Below, in pieces: positions 46,558 through 56,255 of a stretch of 64,000 nt of DNA; position 1 is the stretch's first letter; each line of letters begins with the position of its first letter. The notes beneath the pieces are model-generated. The model worked only from the letters and a program-made list of their open reading frames with translations, did no database searches and was not told where the DNA came from. A program made the position numbers and the translations under genes. Source of the stretch: Mycolicibacterium aurum (GTDB taxonomy: Bacteria > Actinomycetota > Actinomycetes > Mycobacteriales > Mycobacteriaceae); the NCBI GenBank assembly GCA_900078775.1, contig LT549889.1, forward strand, positions 1 to 64,000, in the 5' to 3' direction.

Positions 46558-48327
46558 ATGTTCGGATTCCTTCCCAGCCTGCCCGGTCCCGACGAGCTGA
46601 AGTCCCTGGCCCGCAAAGTCGACACCGCCCGCCACAACGGCGTACCCGACGGCTGCGTGCTGGAACTCGATCTGCAGTCCGCGCCGCCGGAGTCCACCGG
46701 GTTCGATCCGCTGACCATGCTCTCGCTCGGCGGTAAGCCGCTCACCCTGCGCCAGGCCGTCGCCGCGCTGCACCGCGCCGCCGAGGACGACCGGGTGGCC
46801 GGGCTGATCGCGCGGATCCAGCTGTCGGCCGCGGCACCGGGCCCGGTGCAGGAGCTGCGGGAAGCCATCGTGGCGTTCGGTGAGGCCAAGCCGGCGGTGG
46901 CGTGGGCGGAGACCTACCCGGGCACGCTGTCCTACTACCTGGCCTCGGCGTTCCGCGAGGTGTGGATGCAGCCGTCCGGCACGGTCGGGTTGATCGGCTT
47001 CGCCACCAACGCGCTGTTCCTGCGCGGTGCGCTGGACAAGGCGGGTATCGAGGCCCAGTTCGTGGCCCGCGGGGAGTACAAGTCGGCGGCCAACCTGTTC
47101 ACCCAGGACAGCTACACCGACGCGCACCGGGAGGCCGACACCGCGCTCATCGACAGCCTGCACGCGCAGGTGTTCGCCGCGGTGGCCCAGGCCCGCGGCC
47201 TGCAGATCGACGAGGTCAATACGCTGGCCGACCGGGCGCCGCTGCTGCGCGACGCCGCGGTGGCCGGCAAGCTCGTGGACCGCATCGGATTCCGGGATGA
47301 GGCCTACGCACGCGTCGCCGAACTGACCGGGGCCCCCGCCCGGGCCGACGGGGACGACGCCCCGCCGCGGCTGTACCTGTCCCGGTACGCCAAGGCGACC
47401 GCTTCCCGGCCGACGCCGGCGATCCCGGGCCGCAAGACCAAGCCGGGCATCGCGGTGGTCACCCTGGACGGGCCGATCGTGAGCGGACGCGGCGGCCCGC
47501 AGATGCTGCCGATCGGCAATTCCAGCGCCGGCGGCGACACCATCGCCGCGGCCCTGCGCGCGGCCGTCGCCGACGAGGGCGTGGCGGCCATCGTGCTGCG
47601 GGTCAACAGTCCCGGTGGCGCGGTCACCGGATCGGAGACCATCTGGCGGGAAGTGGTGCGGGCCACCGAGGCGGGCAAACCGGTGATCGCCTCGATGGGC
47701 GCGGTCGCCGCGTCCGGCGGCTACTACGTGTCGATGGCCGCCGACGAGATCGTCGCCAACCCGGGCACCATCACCGGTTCGATCGGGGTGGTGACCGGCA
47801 AGCTGGTCTCCCGCCAACTCAAGGACAAGCTGGGGGTCGGGTCGGATTCGGTGCGCACCAACGCCAATGCCGACGCCTGGTCCAGCAATGAGCGCTTCAC
47901 CCCGGAACAGCAGCAGCACGTGGAGGCCGAGGCCGACCTGTTCTACACCGACTTCGTGGAGCGGGTCGCCGCCGGCCGCAAGCTCAGCGTCGAGGCCGTC
48001 GAGCAGGTCGCCCGCGGCCGGGTCTGGACCGGCGCGGACGCCAAGGAGCGCGGCCTGGTCGATGAGCTGGGCGGGTTACAGACGGCGATCACCCGGGCCA
48101 AGATCCGCGCCGGGCTGGCCGCCGACGCCGAGGTCCGGGTGCTCAACTACCCGGGTTCCTCGGTGCTGGACATGCTGCGGCCCAAGCCCTCCTCGCAGCC
48201 CGCGGCGGCCTCGCTGCCGCACGCGCTCGGCGCGCTGCTGGCCGGCTCGGCGACCGGCATCGTCGACCAGGTGGAGCGCAGCGTCAACGGCGCGCATGCG
48301 CTGTGGCTGGGCGACCTGCGGTTCTGA
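46558..48327 (+). CDS. sppA: Signal peptide peptidase SppA (protease IV)
   Basis: A 589-residue SppA of the long, two-domain form (Rv0724). The N-terminal half carries the lysine of the Ser-Lys dyad in ARGEYKSAANLF. The C-terminal half carries the nucleophile in ASMGAVAASGGYYVSMAA, with LRVNSPGGAV before it. The protein degrades cleaved signal peptides at the membrane. No classic N-terminal membrane anchor is visible in this sequence, so it may associate peripherally. Position after the spc operon and before the methyltransferases and secY matches M. tuberculosis. Confidence 0.92.
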   Translation: MFGFLPSLPGPDELKSLARKVDTARHNGVPDGCVLELDLQSAPPESTGFDPLTMLSLGGKPLTLRQAVAALHRAAEDDRVAGLIARIQLSAAAPGPVQELREAIVAFGEAKPAVAWAETYPGTLSYYLASAFREVWMQPSGTVGLIGFATNALFLRGALDKAGIEAQFVARGEYKSAANLFTQDSYTDAHREADTALIDSLHAQVFAAVAQARGLQIDEVNTLADRAPLLRDAAVAGKLVDRIGFRDEAYARVAELTGAPARADGDDAPPRLYLSRYAKATASRPTPAIPGRKTKPGIAVVTLDGPIVSGRGGPQMLPIGNSSAGGDTIAAALRAAVADEGVAAIVLRVNSPGGAVTGSETIWREVVRATEAGKPVIASMGAVAASGGYYVSMAADEIVANPGTITGSIGVVTGKLVSRQLKDKLGVGSDSVRTNANADAWSSNERFTPEQQQHVEAEADLFYTDFVERVAAGRKLSVEAVEQVARGRVWTGADAKERGLVDELGGLQTAITRAKIRAGLAADAEVRVLNYPGSSVLDMLRPKPSSQPAAASLPHALGALLAGSATGIVDQVERSVNGAHALWLGDLRF

Positions 48328-48377
48328 ACCGGCCGGAAGATGTTTAGCTGCCCTGTGCATCGGGGCACTGGCTATCG

Positions 48378-49745
48378 GTGAGCGCAGCGCAGCAAACTGA
48401 AGCCGGACCACCTCCGGAGGTGGTCCGCAAGGCCGTGGCCGCATCGGCGATCGGTAATGCCACCGAATGGTTCGACTACGGCATCTACGCCTTCGGGGTC
48501 AGCTACATCGCGGCGGCCATCTTCCCGGGGGACAGCCAGACCGCGACGCTGTTCGCGCTGATGACCTTCGCGGTGTCGTTCCTGGTCCGCCCGCTCGGTG
48601 GTTTTGTCTGGGGACCGCTCGGCGACCGGATCGGGCGCAAACGGGTGCTGGCCCTGACCATCCTGCTGATGGCGGGCGCGACCCTGGGGGTCGGGTTGGT
48701 GCCCACCTACGCGGCGATCGGTATCTGGGCGCCGGTGCTGATGGTGGCGCTGCGGATGATCCAGGGCTTCTCCACCGGCGGTGAGTACGGCGGTGCCGCC
48801 ACCTTCATGGCCGAGTACTCGCCGTCACGCAAGCGCGGGTTCCTGGGCAGCTACCTGGAATTCGGCACGCTGGCCGGGTTGTCGCTGGGCGCCTGCCTGA
48901 TGCTGGGCTGTTCGCTGGTGCTGGGCGAGCAGCAGATGGCCGACTGGGGCTGGCGGCTGCCGTTCCTGGTGGCCGCGCCGATGGGCCTGATCGGGCTGTA
49001 CCTGCGGTCCCGGCTGCAGGAGACGCCGGTGTTCCAGGAACTCGCCGAGTCCGAGGAGACCGAAGCCGACACCTCCAGCCAGTTCAAGGATCTGGTGACC
49101 AAATTCTGGCGGCCCATCCTGCGGATGGGTGGTCTGGTCGTGGCGCTCAACGTCGTCAACTACACCCTGCTGACCTACATGCCGACGTATCTGGAGGGCA
49201 CCATCGGGCTGTCCTCGGACGCCTCGCTGGTGGTGCCCATCGTCGGCATGCTGACGATGATGGTGTTCCTGCCGTTCGCCGGCCGGTTCTCCGACCGGGT
49301 GGGCCGCAAACCGATGTGGTGGTTCTCGCTGGCCGGTCTGTTCGTCGCCGGTGTGCCGATGTTCCTGCTGATGGGTACCGGGGTGCCGGGGGCGATCATC
49401 GGGTTCGCGGTGCTGGGCCTGCTCTACGTGCCGCAACTGGCCACCATCTCGGCGACCTTCCCGGCGATGTTCCCCACCCAGGTCCGGTTCGCCGGGTTCG
49501 CGATCTCGTACAACGTGTCGACGTCGATCTTCGGTGGCACCGCACCGGCCCTGAACGACTGGCTGATCAACGCCACCGGCAGCAACCTGATCCCGGCGTA
49601 CTACATGATGTTCGCCTGTGTGGTGGGCGCCGTCGCGCTGATCGGGGTCCCGGAGACCGCCCGCTGCCCGATCGGCGGCACCGAGACGCCCGGCACCCCG
49701 GAGGCACCGGCGCCGCTGGAGTACGTCGGCGGCCGGACCGGTTAA
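48378..49745 (+). CDS. MFS metabolite:H+ symporter (ProP/KgtP-like)
   Basis: A 455-residue transporter with 12 hydrophobic helices. The subgroup signature NATEWFDYGIYAFGV, motif A (GPLGDRIGRKRVLALTI) and STGGEYGGAATFMAEYSP are those of the metabolite:H+ symporter family that imports osmolytes or dicarboxylates. GTG 48378 is the start. The stop overlaps the convergent methyltransferase stop by four bases. I do not recall a counterpart at this spot in M. tuberculosis, so it may be an insertion. The substrate is unknown. Confidence 0.85.
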   Translation: MSAAQQTEAGPPPEVVRKAVAASAIGNATEWFDYGIYAFGVSYIAAAIFPGDSQTATLFALMTFAVSFLVRPLGGFVWGPLGDRIGRKRVLALTILLMAGATLGVGLVPTYAAIGIWAPVLMVALRMIQGFSTGGEYGGAATFMAEYSPSRKRGFLGSYLEFGTLAGLSLGACLMLGCSLVLGEQQMADWGWRLPFLVAAPMGLIGLYLRSRLQETPVFQELAESEETEADTSSQFKDLVTKFWRPILRMGGLVVALNVVNYTLLTYMPTYLEGTIGLSSDASLVVPIVGMLTMMVFLPFAGRFSDRVGRKPMWWFSLAGLFVAGVPMFLLMGTGVPGAIIGFAVLGLLYVPQLATISATFPAMFPTQVRFAGFAISYNVSTSIFGGTAPALNDWLINATGSNLIPAYYMMFACVVGAVALIGVPETARCPIGGTETPGTPEAPAPLEYVGGRTG

Positions 49746-50659
49746 CCGCGGGGCAGGACGCCGCTGATGTACACGATCTCGCCCAGAACGTCCTGCTCGC
49801 CGAGATCCGGGGTGGGCAGCCCGTACCGGTGGAACAGCTCGGTGCGCGGCACCGCGGAGACCCGCCAACCCTTGCCGGTCAGATCGTCGGCCGCCGACCG
49901 ACGGTCACCGCGGTAGGTCAGCGACGGCATGTCCATGTCCAGACCGAGCCGGGAGAACGTCTCGGTGGCGGTGCGGGCCCGTTCCGGGTCGAAGTCGCGC
50001 AACCCGGGCACGAATTCGGTGGCCACCGTGCTGCCGGGGGCGCTGAGCGCGTGGATGTTGTCGAACAGCCGGTCCTGTGCCTCCGGCGGCAGGTAGATCA
50101 GCAGCCCCTCCGCGCACCAGGCGGTCGGCTGCTCGGGGTCCAGGCCGGCGACCCGCATCGCGGTCGGCCAGTCCTCGCGCAGGTCGATCCCGACGGTGCG
50201 CAGCGTCGCGGTGGGGGAGGCGCCCAGATCCTGCAGGGTCCGGGTTTTGAACTCGATCACCTCGGGCTGGTCCACCTCGTAGACGACGGTGCCGTCCGGC
50301 CACGGCAGTCGGTAGGCGCGGGCGTCCAGGCCGGCGGCCAGGATCACCGCCTGCCGGACACCCTGCTCGCCGGCGGCGAGGAAGTAGTCGTCGAAGAACT
50401 TCGTCCGCACGGCCATCTCGTCGATGTTCGACTTCACCTGGGCCGCGGCCTGCGGGGCGACCTCGGCGATGTCCAGGGTGCCGTCCACCATCGCGGTGAA
50501 CGCCGGGATCCCGACCGCGCGCACCAGGGGTGCGGCGAACGGGTCGTTGATCAGCGCGTGCTCATCGGTGCTGGCCACCGCGCGCCCGACGGCGACCATC
50601 GTCGCCGTCGCCCCCACACTGGAGGCCAGGTCCCAGCTGTCGCCCTCGGTCCGTGCCAT
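49742..50659 (-). CDS. TIGR00027-family SAM-dependent methyltransferase (third of three)
   Basis: A 305-residue protein starting [23 protein letters not shown], the hallmark of a large mycobacterial putative methyltransferase family (Rv0725c/Rv0726c type). Motifs are RTKFFDDYF, QAVILAAGLDARAYRLPWP (SAM binding), VYEVDQPEVI and [19 protein letters not shown] 50659 follows GAGGGGG. An upstream TTG would include that site. Some relatives modify leucine carboxylates or small molecules, and no substrate is known for this one. Confidence 0.88.
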   Translation of the reverse strand: MARTEGDSWDLASSVGATATMVAVGRAVASTDEHALINDPFAAPLVRAVGIPAFTAMVDGTLDIAEVAPQAAAQVKSNIDEMAVRTKFFDDYFLAAGEQGVRQAVILAAGLDARAYRLPWPDGTVVYEVDQPEVIEFKTRTLQDLGASPTATLRTVGIDLREDWPTAMRVAGLDPEQPTAWCAEGLLIYLPPEAQDRLFDNIHALSAPGSTVATEFVPGLRDFDPERARTATETFSRLGLDMDMPSLTYRGDRRSAADDLTGKGWRVSAVPRTELFHRYGLPTPDLGEQDVLGEIVYISGVLPRG

Positions 50660-50670
50660 CGCGAGCCCCC

Positions 50671-51600
50671 TCAATCCCGTGTTGCGGTCAGATACCCAGA
50701 ATCACCGATCATCGCGGTGATCCGGTCGCCCGGCGGCGGGAAGCCGTTGGCCGCGTAGGCCCGCGTGGTCGACAGCAGGTCGACCTGCCAGCCCGCCGAG
50801 CCGAGGTGCTCGGCCGCCGGGGTGCGCGGCCCGGTGTAGAACAGCTTGGTCAGATCGACGTCGCTGCCGAACCGGCGGCTCCGCGCGGTCAGTTCCTTGG
50901 CCCAGTCGCCGGTGAGGGCCTTGACGTCCATGTGCTCGGTGGCCAGCGCGCTGCCCGGTGCGCTGAGCGCGGTGATGTGGTCCAGGAGTCGGTCCTGGGC
51001 ATCGGGCGGTAGGTAGGGCAGCAATCCCTCGGCGATCCAGGCGGTCGGCAGCGCGGGGTCGAACCCCGCCTCCTGCAGCGCCGCCGGCCAGTCGTCGCGC
51101 AGATCCACGCCGACGGTGCGCCGGTCCGCGGCGGGTGCGGCGCCGGCCTCGGCCAGCACCCGGGTCTTGAACTCGATGACGGCCGGCTGGTCGATCTCGA
51201 ACACCACGGTGCCGGCCGGCCACGCCAGCCGGTAGCCGCGGGTGTCCAGCCCGGAGGCCAGGATGACGGCCTGCCGGATGCCGCGTTGCGTCGCGGAGAC
51301 GAGGAAGTCGTCGAAGAACCGGGTCCGCACCGCGATCTGGTGCAGCATCACATCGGGACCGAACAGCGGGTCTTCGGCAGCCGGCCCGGTGGGCGGGTCC
51401 GTCGGCCCTTCGACCTCCCCGCGGGCCACCTTGATGAAGTGCGGCAGCCCGACGGCCTCGACGAGCAGCGCTGCGTACGGGTCGTGGATCACCGGATCGG
51501 GACCGCGGCTGGCGAAGGCCCGGGTGGCGGCCACCGATGTCGCGGTGGCTCCCACGCTGGAGGCGAGATCCCAGCTGTCGCCCTCGGAGCGCGTCGTCAT
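50671..51600 (-). CDS. TIGR00027-family SAM-dependent methyltransferase (second of three)
   Basis: A 309-residue paralogue with [12 protein letters not shown] at the start, [29 protein letters not shown] and [16 protein letters not shown]. It differs from its neighbours by a 14-residue Pro/Gly-rich insertion ([14 protein letters not shown]). ATG 51600 overlaps the stop of the gene upstream as ATGA, so all three are cotranscribed. The function is inferred from the family only. Confidence 0.88.
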   Translation of the reverse strand: MTTRSEGDSWDLASSVGATATSVAATRAFASRGPDPVIHDPYAALLVEAVGLPHFIKVARGEVEGPTDPPTGPAAEDPLFGPDVMLHQIAVRTRFFDDFLVSATQRGIRQAVILASGLDTRGYRLAWPAGTVVFEIDQPAVIEFKTRVLAEAGAAPAADRRTVGVDLRDDWPAALQEAGFDPALPTAWIAEGLLPYLPPDAQDRLLDHITALSAPGSALATEHMDVKALTGDWAKELTARSRRFGSDVDLTKLFYTGPRTPAAEHLGSAGWQVDLLSTTRAYAANGFPPPGDRITAMIGDSGYLTATRD

Positions 51601-52511
51601 CGGAGGGCGGTGAGGTAGGAGGCCTGGCCGACCTGCTGGTCCGCGTCGATGGTCGGCAGGCCCAGCCGGTCCAGTAGTTCGTTGGCCGATTGCGCGGTGG
51701 TGGTCCAGCCGAGTTCGCTCAGGTGGGTCGCCGCGTCCTTGCGCTCGCCGAGGTAGACGAGTTCGCTGAAGTCCAGATCGAATCCGTGCGAGGCCCAGTT
51801 GTCCTGCACCGACTGCATCCGTTCCCGGACGGCCTCCTGGTCGAGGTCCGCGGTGCTGGGGACCGCCTCGGCGGCCACCCGGCTGCCGGGGGCGCTGTGC
51901 TCGGTGATCAGTTCCAGCAGCCGGTCCTGGGCCTCGGGCGGCAGGTACCCGAACAGGCCCTCGGCGATCCAGGCGGTCGGCGCCGCCGGGTCGAAGCCGG
52001 CCGCCCGCAACGCCGACACCCAGTCGTCACGCAGGTCCACCGCCACCGTGCGGCGCTCGGTGGTCGGCTCGGCGCCGAGTTCGGCCAGGGTCTGGGACTT
52101 GAAGGCGATCACGTCGACCTGGTCGATCTCGAACACCACGGTGCCGGCCGGCCAGTCCAGCCGGTAGGCCCGGGAGTCCAGCCCGGAAGCCAGGATGACG
52201 GCCTGCCGGATGCCGGCCGCGGCCGCCGACCGGAAGAAGTCGTCGAAGAATCGGGTGCGGGCGGCCATCGCGTTGGCGAACCGGGCGATGTTCATCTGCG
52301 GATCGTCACCGAGATCGGCCTCGGTGATCACACCGTCGACCAGTTTGGTGAAGAACTCCACGCCGACCGCGCGGACCAGGGGAGCGGCGAACTCGTCGTT
52401 GATCACCGGGTCGGGCCGGGCGGATGCGACGGCGCGGGCCGCCGCCACCATCGTCGCGGTGGCGCCCACGCTGGATGCCAGGTCCCAGGTGTCACCGTCG
52501 GTGCGTGCCAT
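51597..52511 (-). CDS. TIGR00027-family SAM-dependent methyltransferase (first of three)
   Basis: A 304-residue paralogue with [40 protein letters not shown] and [16 protein letters not shown]. It is first in the operon. ATG 52511 follows TAGGAGACCC, and the promoter must lie in the strikingly AT-rich patch at about 52525-52555. The triplet arose by local duplication beside secY, as in M. tuberculosis. Confidence 0.88.
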   Translation of the reverse strand: MARTDGDTWDLASSVGATATMVAAARAVASARPDPVINDEFAAPLVRAVGVEFFTKLVDGVITEADLGDDPQMNIARFANAMAARTRFFDDFFRSAAAAGIRQAVILASGLDSRAYRLDWPAGTVVFEIDQVDVIAFKSQTLAELGAEPTTERRTVAVDLRDDWVSALRAAGFDPAAPTAWIAEGLFGYLPPEAQDRLLELITEHSAPGSRVAAEAVPSTADLDQEAVRERMQSVQDNWASHGFDLDFSELVYLGERKDAATHLSELGWTTTAQSANELLDRLGLPTIDADQQVGQASYLTALR

Positions 52512-52782
52512 GAGGGTCTCCTAAACAGACAATTTAATTAGCTTATGTAATGAACATTCGCAAGGGTACGCTTCGAACCTGAACGTCCACTGAGACAGAT
52601 CTGCCCCGCGTCCGGATAAGGGCTCCGCGGGGTACAACTGTTACTCTCGTAAACTGTTTGGCGCGCGACTCCGCTGGTGATGAACCTGCAGGTAGATTGC
52701 GCGAGACTTGACCACGAACGCTGGAACGATTCCAGCCCCATCGGCACGCCGCGCGAATGAAGTCGGCTGCGCAGGAGGAAGA
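52512..52782. other. Divergent control region between methyltransferases and secY
   Basis: A 271-bp gap. Its left part (about 52525-52555) is AT-rich, unlike the rest of the window, and should hold the leftward promoter. A hairpin CCCCGCG (52604-52610) / CGCGGGG (52626-52632) lies in the middle. TTGGCG at 52658, the -35 hexamer of the rplN promoter, is the best candidate for a rightward element, but no convincing -10 pairs with it. The right end has AGGAGGAAGA before secY. Confidence 0.45.
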
Positions 52783-54111
52783 GTGCTTTCGGCTTTCATC
52801 TCATCGCTGCGGACTGCCGACCTCCGGCGAAAGATTCTGTTCACCCTCGGGTTGGTCATCCTGTACCGCGCCGGTGCGACCCTGCCGTCGCCGGGCGTCA
52901 ACTACCCGAACGTGCAGCAGTGCATCGAGCAGGTCAGTGGCGGTGACTCGGCGCAGATCTACAGCCTGATCAACCTGTTCTCCGGTGGCGCGCTGCTGCA
53001 GCTGTCGGTGTTCGCGGTCGGCGTCATGCCCTACATCACCGCGAGCATCATCGTGCAGCTGCTCACCGTGGTGATCCCGCGGTTCGAGCAGCTCAAGAAG
53101 GAGGGTCAGGCCGGTCAGGCCAAGATGACCCAGTACACCCGGTACCTGGCGATCGCACTGGCGGTCCTGCAGGCCACCAGCATCGTGGCGCTGGCCGCCA
53201 ACGGTGGCCTGATGCAGGGCTGCAGCCTGGACATCATCGACGACTCCTCGATCTTCGGCCTGGTCGTCATCGTCATCGTCATGACCGCGGGCGCGGCCCT
53301 GGTCATGTGGATGGGCGAGCTGGTCACCGAGCGCGGTGTCGGCAACGGCATGTCGCTGCTGATCTTCGCCGGTATCGCGGCCCGCATCCCGGCCGAGGGC
53401 AAGGCCATCCTGGACGGCCGCGGCGGCATGGTGTTCACCTTCGTCTGCATCGGCGCCCTGGCCATCCTGGTCGGCGTGGTGTTCGTCGAGCAGGGACAGC
53501 GCCGCATCCCGGTGCAGTACGCCAAGCGCATGGTCGGCCGCCGCATGTACGGCGGCACCTCGACCTACCTGCCGCTCAAGGTCAACCAGGCCGGCGTCAT
53601 CCCGGTCATCTTCGCCTCCTCGCTGATCTACATCCCGCAGCTGGTCACCCAGCTCATCGACAGTGGCCGCGACAACCCGGGCACCGGATGGTGGAGTTCG
53701 TTCGTCGCCAACCATCTGTCCAACCCGACCAGCCCGACACACATCGCCTTCTACTTCGGCCTGATCATCTTCTTCACGTACTTCTACGTGTCGATCACGT
53801 TCAACCCCGAAGAGCGGGCCGACGAGATGAAGAAGTTCGGCGGATTCATCCCGGGCATCCGGCCCGGTAAGCCCACCGCCGACTATCTGCGGTTCGTGCT
53901 GAGCCGCATCACCCTGCCGGGCTCCATCTACCTCGGTGTGATCGCGGTTCTCCCGAACGTGGTCCTGCAGGCCGGCAGCGGTGGCGCCACCCTGCAGAAC
54001 CTGCCGTTCGGCGGCGTCGCGGTGCTGATCATGATCGGCGTGGGGTTGGACACCGTCAAACAGATCGAGAGCCAGCTCATGCAGCGCAACTACGAGGGAT
54101 TTTTGAAGTGA
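52783..54111 (+). CDS. secY: Preprotein translocase subunit SecY
   Basis: A 442-residue, ten-helix channel protein of the Sec translocon. SSLRTADLRRKILFTLGLVI opens it. NLFSGGALLQLSVFAVGVMPYITASII (in parts) is signature 1, and the late NPEERADEMKKFGGFIPGIRPG loop contacts SecA and the ribosome. GTG 52783 was chosen because AGGAGGAA lies immediately upstream and the length agrees with mycobacterial SecY (about 441). It heads secY-adk-map. Confidence 0.97.
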   Translation: MLSAFISSLRTADLRRKILFTLGLVILYRAGATLPSPGVNYPNVQQCIEQVSGGDSAQIYSLINLFSGGALLQLSVFAVGVMPYITASIIVQLLTVVIPRFEQLKKEGQAGQAKMTQYTRYLAIALAVLQATSIVALAANGGLMQGCSLDIIDDSSIFGLVVIVIVMTAGAALVMWMGELVTERGVGNGMSLLIFAGIAARIPAEGKAILDGRGGMVFTFVCIGALAILVGVVFVEQGQRRIPVQYAKRMVGRRMYGGTSTYLPLKVNQAGVIPVIFASSLIYIPQLVTQLIDSGRDNPGTGWWSSFVANHLSNPTSPTHIAFYFGLIIFFTYFYVSITFNPEERADEMKKFGGFIPGIRPGKPTADYLRFVLSRITLPGSIYLGVIAVLPNVVLQAGSGGATLQNLPFGGVAVLIMIGVGLDTVKQIESQLMQRNYEGFLK

Positions 54112-54127
54112 GAGAGGGTTCCCCTGA

Positions 54128-54673
54128 ATGAGAATCGTTTTACTCGGACCTCCCGGTGCCGGCAAAGGAACCCAGGCGGAGAAGCTCGCCGCGCAGCTCG
54201 GCATCCCGCAGATCTCCACCGGTGACCTGTTCCGCCACAACATCGGCGCGGGCACCCCGCTCGGTATCGAAGCCAAGAAGTACCTGGACGCCGGCGACCT
54301 GGTCCCGGCCTCGCTGACCAATGCGCTCGTCGACGACCGCATCGACCACGACGACGCCAAGGACGGCTTCATCCTCGACGGCTTCCCGCGGTCGGTGGAG
54401 CAGGCCGAGGCGCTCAAGGACATGCTGGCCAAGCGCGGGCTGAAGCTCGACGCCGTGCTGGAGTTCCGGGTGTCCGAGGACGAACTGCTCGAACGCCTCA
54501 AGGGCCGCGGCCGCGCCGACGACACCGAGGAGATCATCCGCAACCGGATGAAGGTCTACAACGACGAGACCGCCCCGCTGCTGGACTACTACGCCGGTGA
54601 GCTCAAGACCGTAGAGGCCGTCGGCTCGCTGGACGACGTGTTCGCCCGGGCGCTGGCCGCGCTCGGCAAGTAA
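54128..54673 (+). CDS. adk: Adenylate kinase
   Basis: A 181-residue short-form adenylate kinase (2 ADP to ATP plus AMP). The P-loop [10 protein letters not shown] is at residues 7-16, QISTGDLFR binds AMP, and [15 protein letters not shown] is the family signature. The LID is the short type without zinc cysteines ([19 protein letters not shown], in parts). It lies 16 bp after secY. Confidence 0.98.
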   Translation: MRIVLLGPPGAGKGTQAEKLAAQLGIPQISTGDLFRHNIGAGTPLGIEAKKYLDAGDLVPASLTNALVDDRIDHDDAKDGFILDGFPRSVEQAEALKDMLAKRGLKLDAVLEFRVSEDELLERLKGRGRADDTEEIIRNRMKVYNDETAPLLDYYAGELKTVEAVGSLDDVFARALAALGK

Positions 54674-54695
54674 CTCCCAGACAGATCGGCCAGCC

Positions 54696-55490
54696 ATGAT
54701 CAACGTGCCCGGCTTACGCCGTAAGGTCGTCCCCCGTCGCAGCCCCGGCGAGTTGGACGCGATGGCCGCCGCCGGCGCATTGGTCGCGGCGGCGCTGAAG
54801 GCGGTCCGCGCGGCCGCCGCGCCCGGCGTCTCGACCGGTGAGCTCGACAAGATCGCCGAGGCGGTGATCCGCGACGGCGGCGGTGTGCCGTCCTTCCTCG
54901 GCTACCACGGCTTCCCGGCCACGGTCTGCGCCTCGGTCAACGACCGGGTGGTGCACGGCATCCCGTCCGACACCGAGGTGCTGGTCGAGGGCGATCTGAT
55001 CTCCATCGACTGCGGGGCCATCCTGGACGACTGGCACGGCGACTCCGCCGTCACCTTCGGGGTCGGCACCCTGATACCGGCCGACGACATGCTGTCCGAG
55101 GCCACCCGCATCTCCATGGAGGCGGGCATCGCCGCGATGCTGCCCGGCAACCGGCTGACCGACGTCTCGCACGCCATCGAGGTGGGCACGCGCGGGGCCG
55201 AGGCTCGCCACGGCCGCAAGTACGGCATCGTCGAAGGCTACGGCGGGCACGGCATCGGCCGTGAGATGCACATGGACCCGTTCCTGCCCAACGAGGGCGC
55301 TCCCGGCCGCGGACCGTACCTGGAAGTCGGTTCGGTGCTGGCCATCGAACCGATGCTGACGCTGGGCACCACCAACACCAAGGTGCTCGACGACGACTGG
55401 ACCGTCGTCACCACCGACGGTTCGCGGGCCGCGCACTGGGAGCACACCGTCGCCGTCACCGAGAACGGCCCGCGCATCCTGACGCTCTAG
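54696..55490 (+). CDS. map: Methionine aminopeptidase, type I
   Basis: A 264-residue metalloprotease that removes N-terminal methionine, equivalent to mapA (Rv0734). The five metal ligands are visible: Asp in [14 protein letters not shown] (two), His in [12 protein letters not shown], Glu in [11 protein letters not shown], and Glu in [21 protein letters not shown] holds the substrate-side His. It lacks the N-terminal SH3-binding extension of the second mycobacterial MetAP. ATG 54696 is the start. Confidence 0.97.
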   Translation: MINVPGLRRKVVPRRSPGELDAMAAAGALVAAALKAVRAAAAPGVSTGELDKIAEAVIRDGGGVPSFLGYHGFPATVCASVNDRVVHGIPSDTEVLVEGDLISIDCGAILDDWHGDSAVTFGVGTLIPADDMLSEATRISMEAGIAAMLPGNRLTDVSHAIEVGTRGAEARHGRKYGIVEGYGGHGIGREMHMDPFLPNEGAPGRGPYLEVGSVLAIEPMLTLGTTNTKVLDDDWTVVTTDGSRAAHWEHTVAVTENGPRILTL

Positions 55491-55500
55491 GACTCCGGGG

Positions 55501-55518
55501 CCCGGTCCCTCGACCGGG
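55501..55518 (+). terminator. Hairpin after map
   Basis: CCCGGTC-CCTC-GACCGGG, a seven-pair stem 10 bp after the map stop, with no T-run. It probably ends the secY-adk-map transcript. Confidence 0.55.
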
Positions 55519-55688
55519 ACCATCACCGCCTCCGTCCCTTCCCGGCGCCCCGGCTCACTCCGGCGCGCCGGCCGCACGGCTCTCGGGAAACGCACAGCTC
55601 GTCCCCAGCCTGCGCCCGGCAGTGTCGACCTACGCTGGGGCGAACCGGGCCGTTCGCCGACGCCAGTCTGCTGAAGCGCAAGCCCGGT

Positions 55689-55716
55689 TGAACTCGATCA
55701 CCACTCACGTCGTGTC
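55689..55716 (+). promoter_or_regulatory. SigL-type promoter of sigL-rslA
   Basis: TGAACT (55689-55694), a 16-bp spacer and CGTGTC (55711-55716), ending 17 bases before the sigL start. This fits the published SigL consensus as I recall it (TGAACC, then CGT at -10) and implies autoregulation, as reported in M. tuberculosis. Confidence 0.7.
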
Positions 55717-55733
55717 AGGGGACGGAGGTTGGA

Positions 55734-56255
55734 GTGGACGATCCGGAGGCCGCGATGATGCGGGTTCTCTACGACGAACACGCAGGCGCCCTGTGGCGAT
55801 ATGCCCTGCGGTTGACCGGGGATGCCGCCCGAGCGGAAGACGTTGTGCAAGAGACACTGTTGCGCGCCTGGCGCCACCCGGAAGTAGCCGCCGACCCGGA
55901 CCGGTCGGCGCGGGCGTGGCTGTTCACCGTGGCGCGTAATCTGGTCATCGACGACCGTCGCAGCGCACGGTTCCGCAACGAGACCGGCACGCCCGATGTC
56001 GAAACGGTCGCCGGCGCAGCCGCCGCCGGCCCCGACGAAGTGGATACGGCGTTGGACCGACTATTGATCAGTACCGCATTGAGTGATTTGTCCCCCGACC
56101 ACCGCGCGGTGATCCGGCGCGCGTACTACCAGGGCTGGAGTACCGCGCAGATCGCCGACGATCTCGGCATTGCCGAGGGCACCGTGAAATCGCGATTGCA
56201 CTATGCGGTGCGCGCGCTGCGGTTGAGCCTGCAGGAGATGGGAGTGACCCGATGA
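55734..56255 (+). CDS. sigL: ECF sigma factor SigL
   Basis: A 173-residue ECF sigma factor with region 2 (MRVLYDEHAGALWRYALRLT, ARAEDVVQETLLRAWRHPE) and region 4 (LSPDHRAVIRRAYYQGWSTAQIADDLGIAEGTVKSRLHYA, in parts). Its anti-sigma partner follows with a four-base overlap. Order and sequence match Rv0735. In M. tuberculosis SigL drives a small regulon that includes itself and polyketide synthase genes. GTG 55734 follows GGAGGTTGGA. Confidence 0.95.
   Translation: MDDPEAAMMRVLYDEHAGALWRYALRLTGDAARAEDVVQETLLRAWRHPEVAADPDRSARAWLFTVARNLVIDDRRSARFRNETGTPDVETVAGAAAAGPDEVDTALDRLLISTALSDLSPDHRAVIRRAYYQGWSTAQIADDLGIAEGTVKSRLHYAVRALRLSLQEMGVTR

Noticed and set aside
52681..52686. TGAACC upstream of secY as another SigL -35
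   Set aside because: No CGT-type -10 lies at 16-18 bp. The hexamer alone is common.
55622..55939. Frame beginning upstream of sigL
   Set aside because: It crosses the SigL-type promoter and sigL in the wrong frame and lacks recognisable features.
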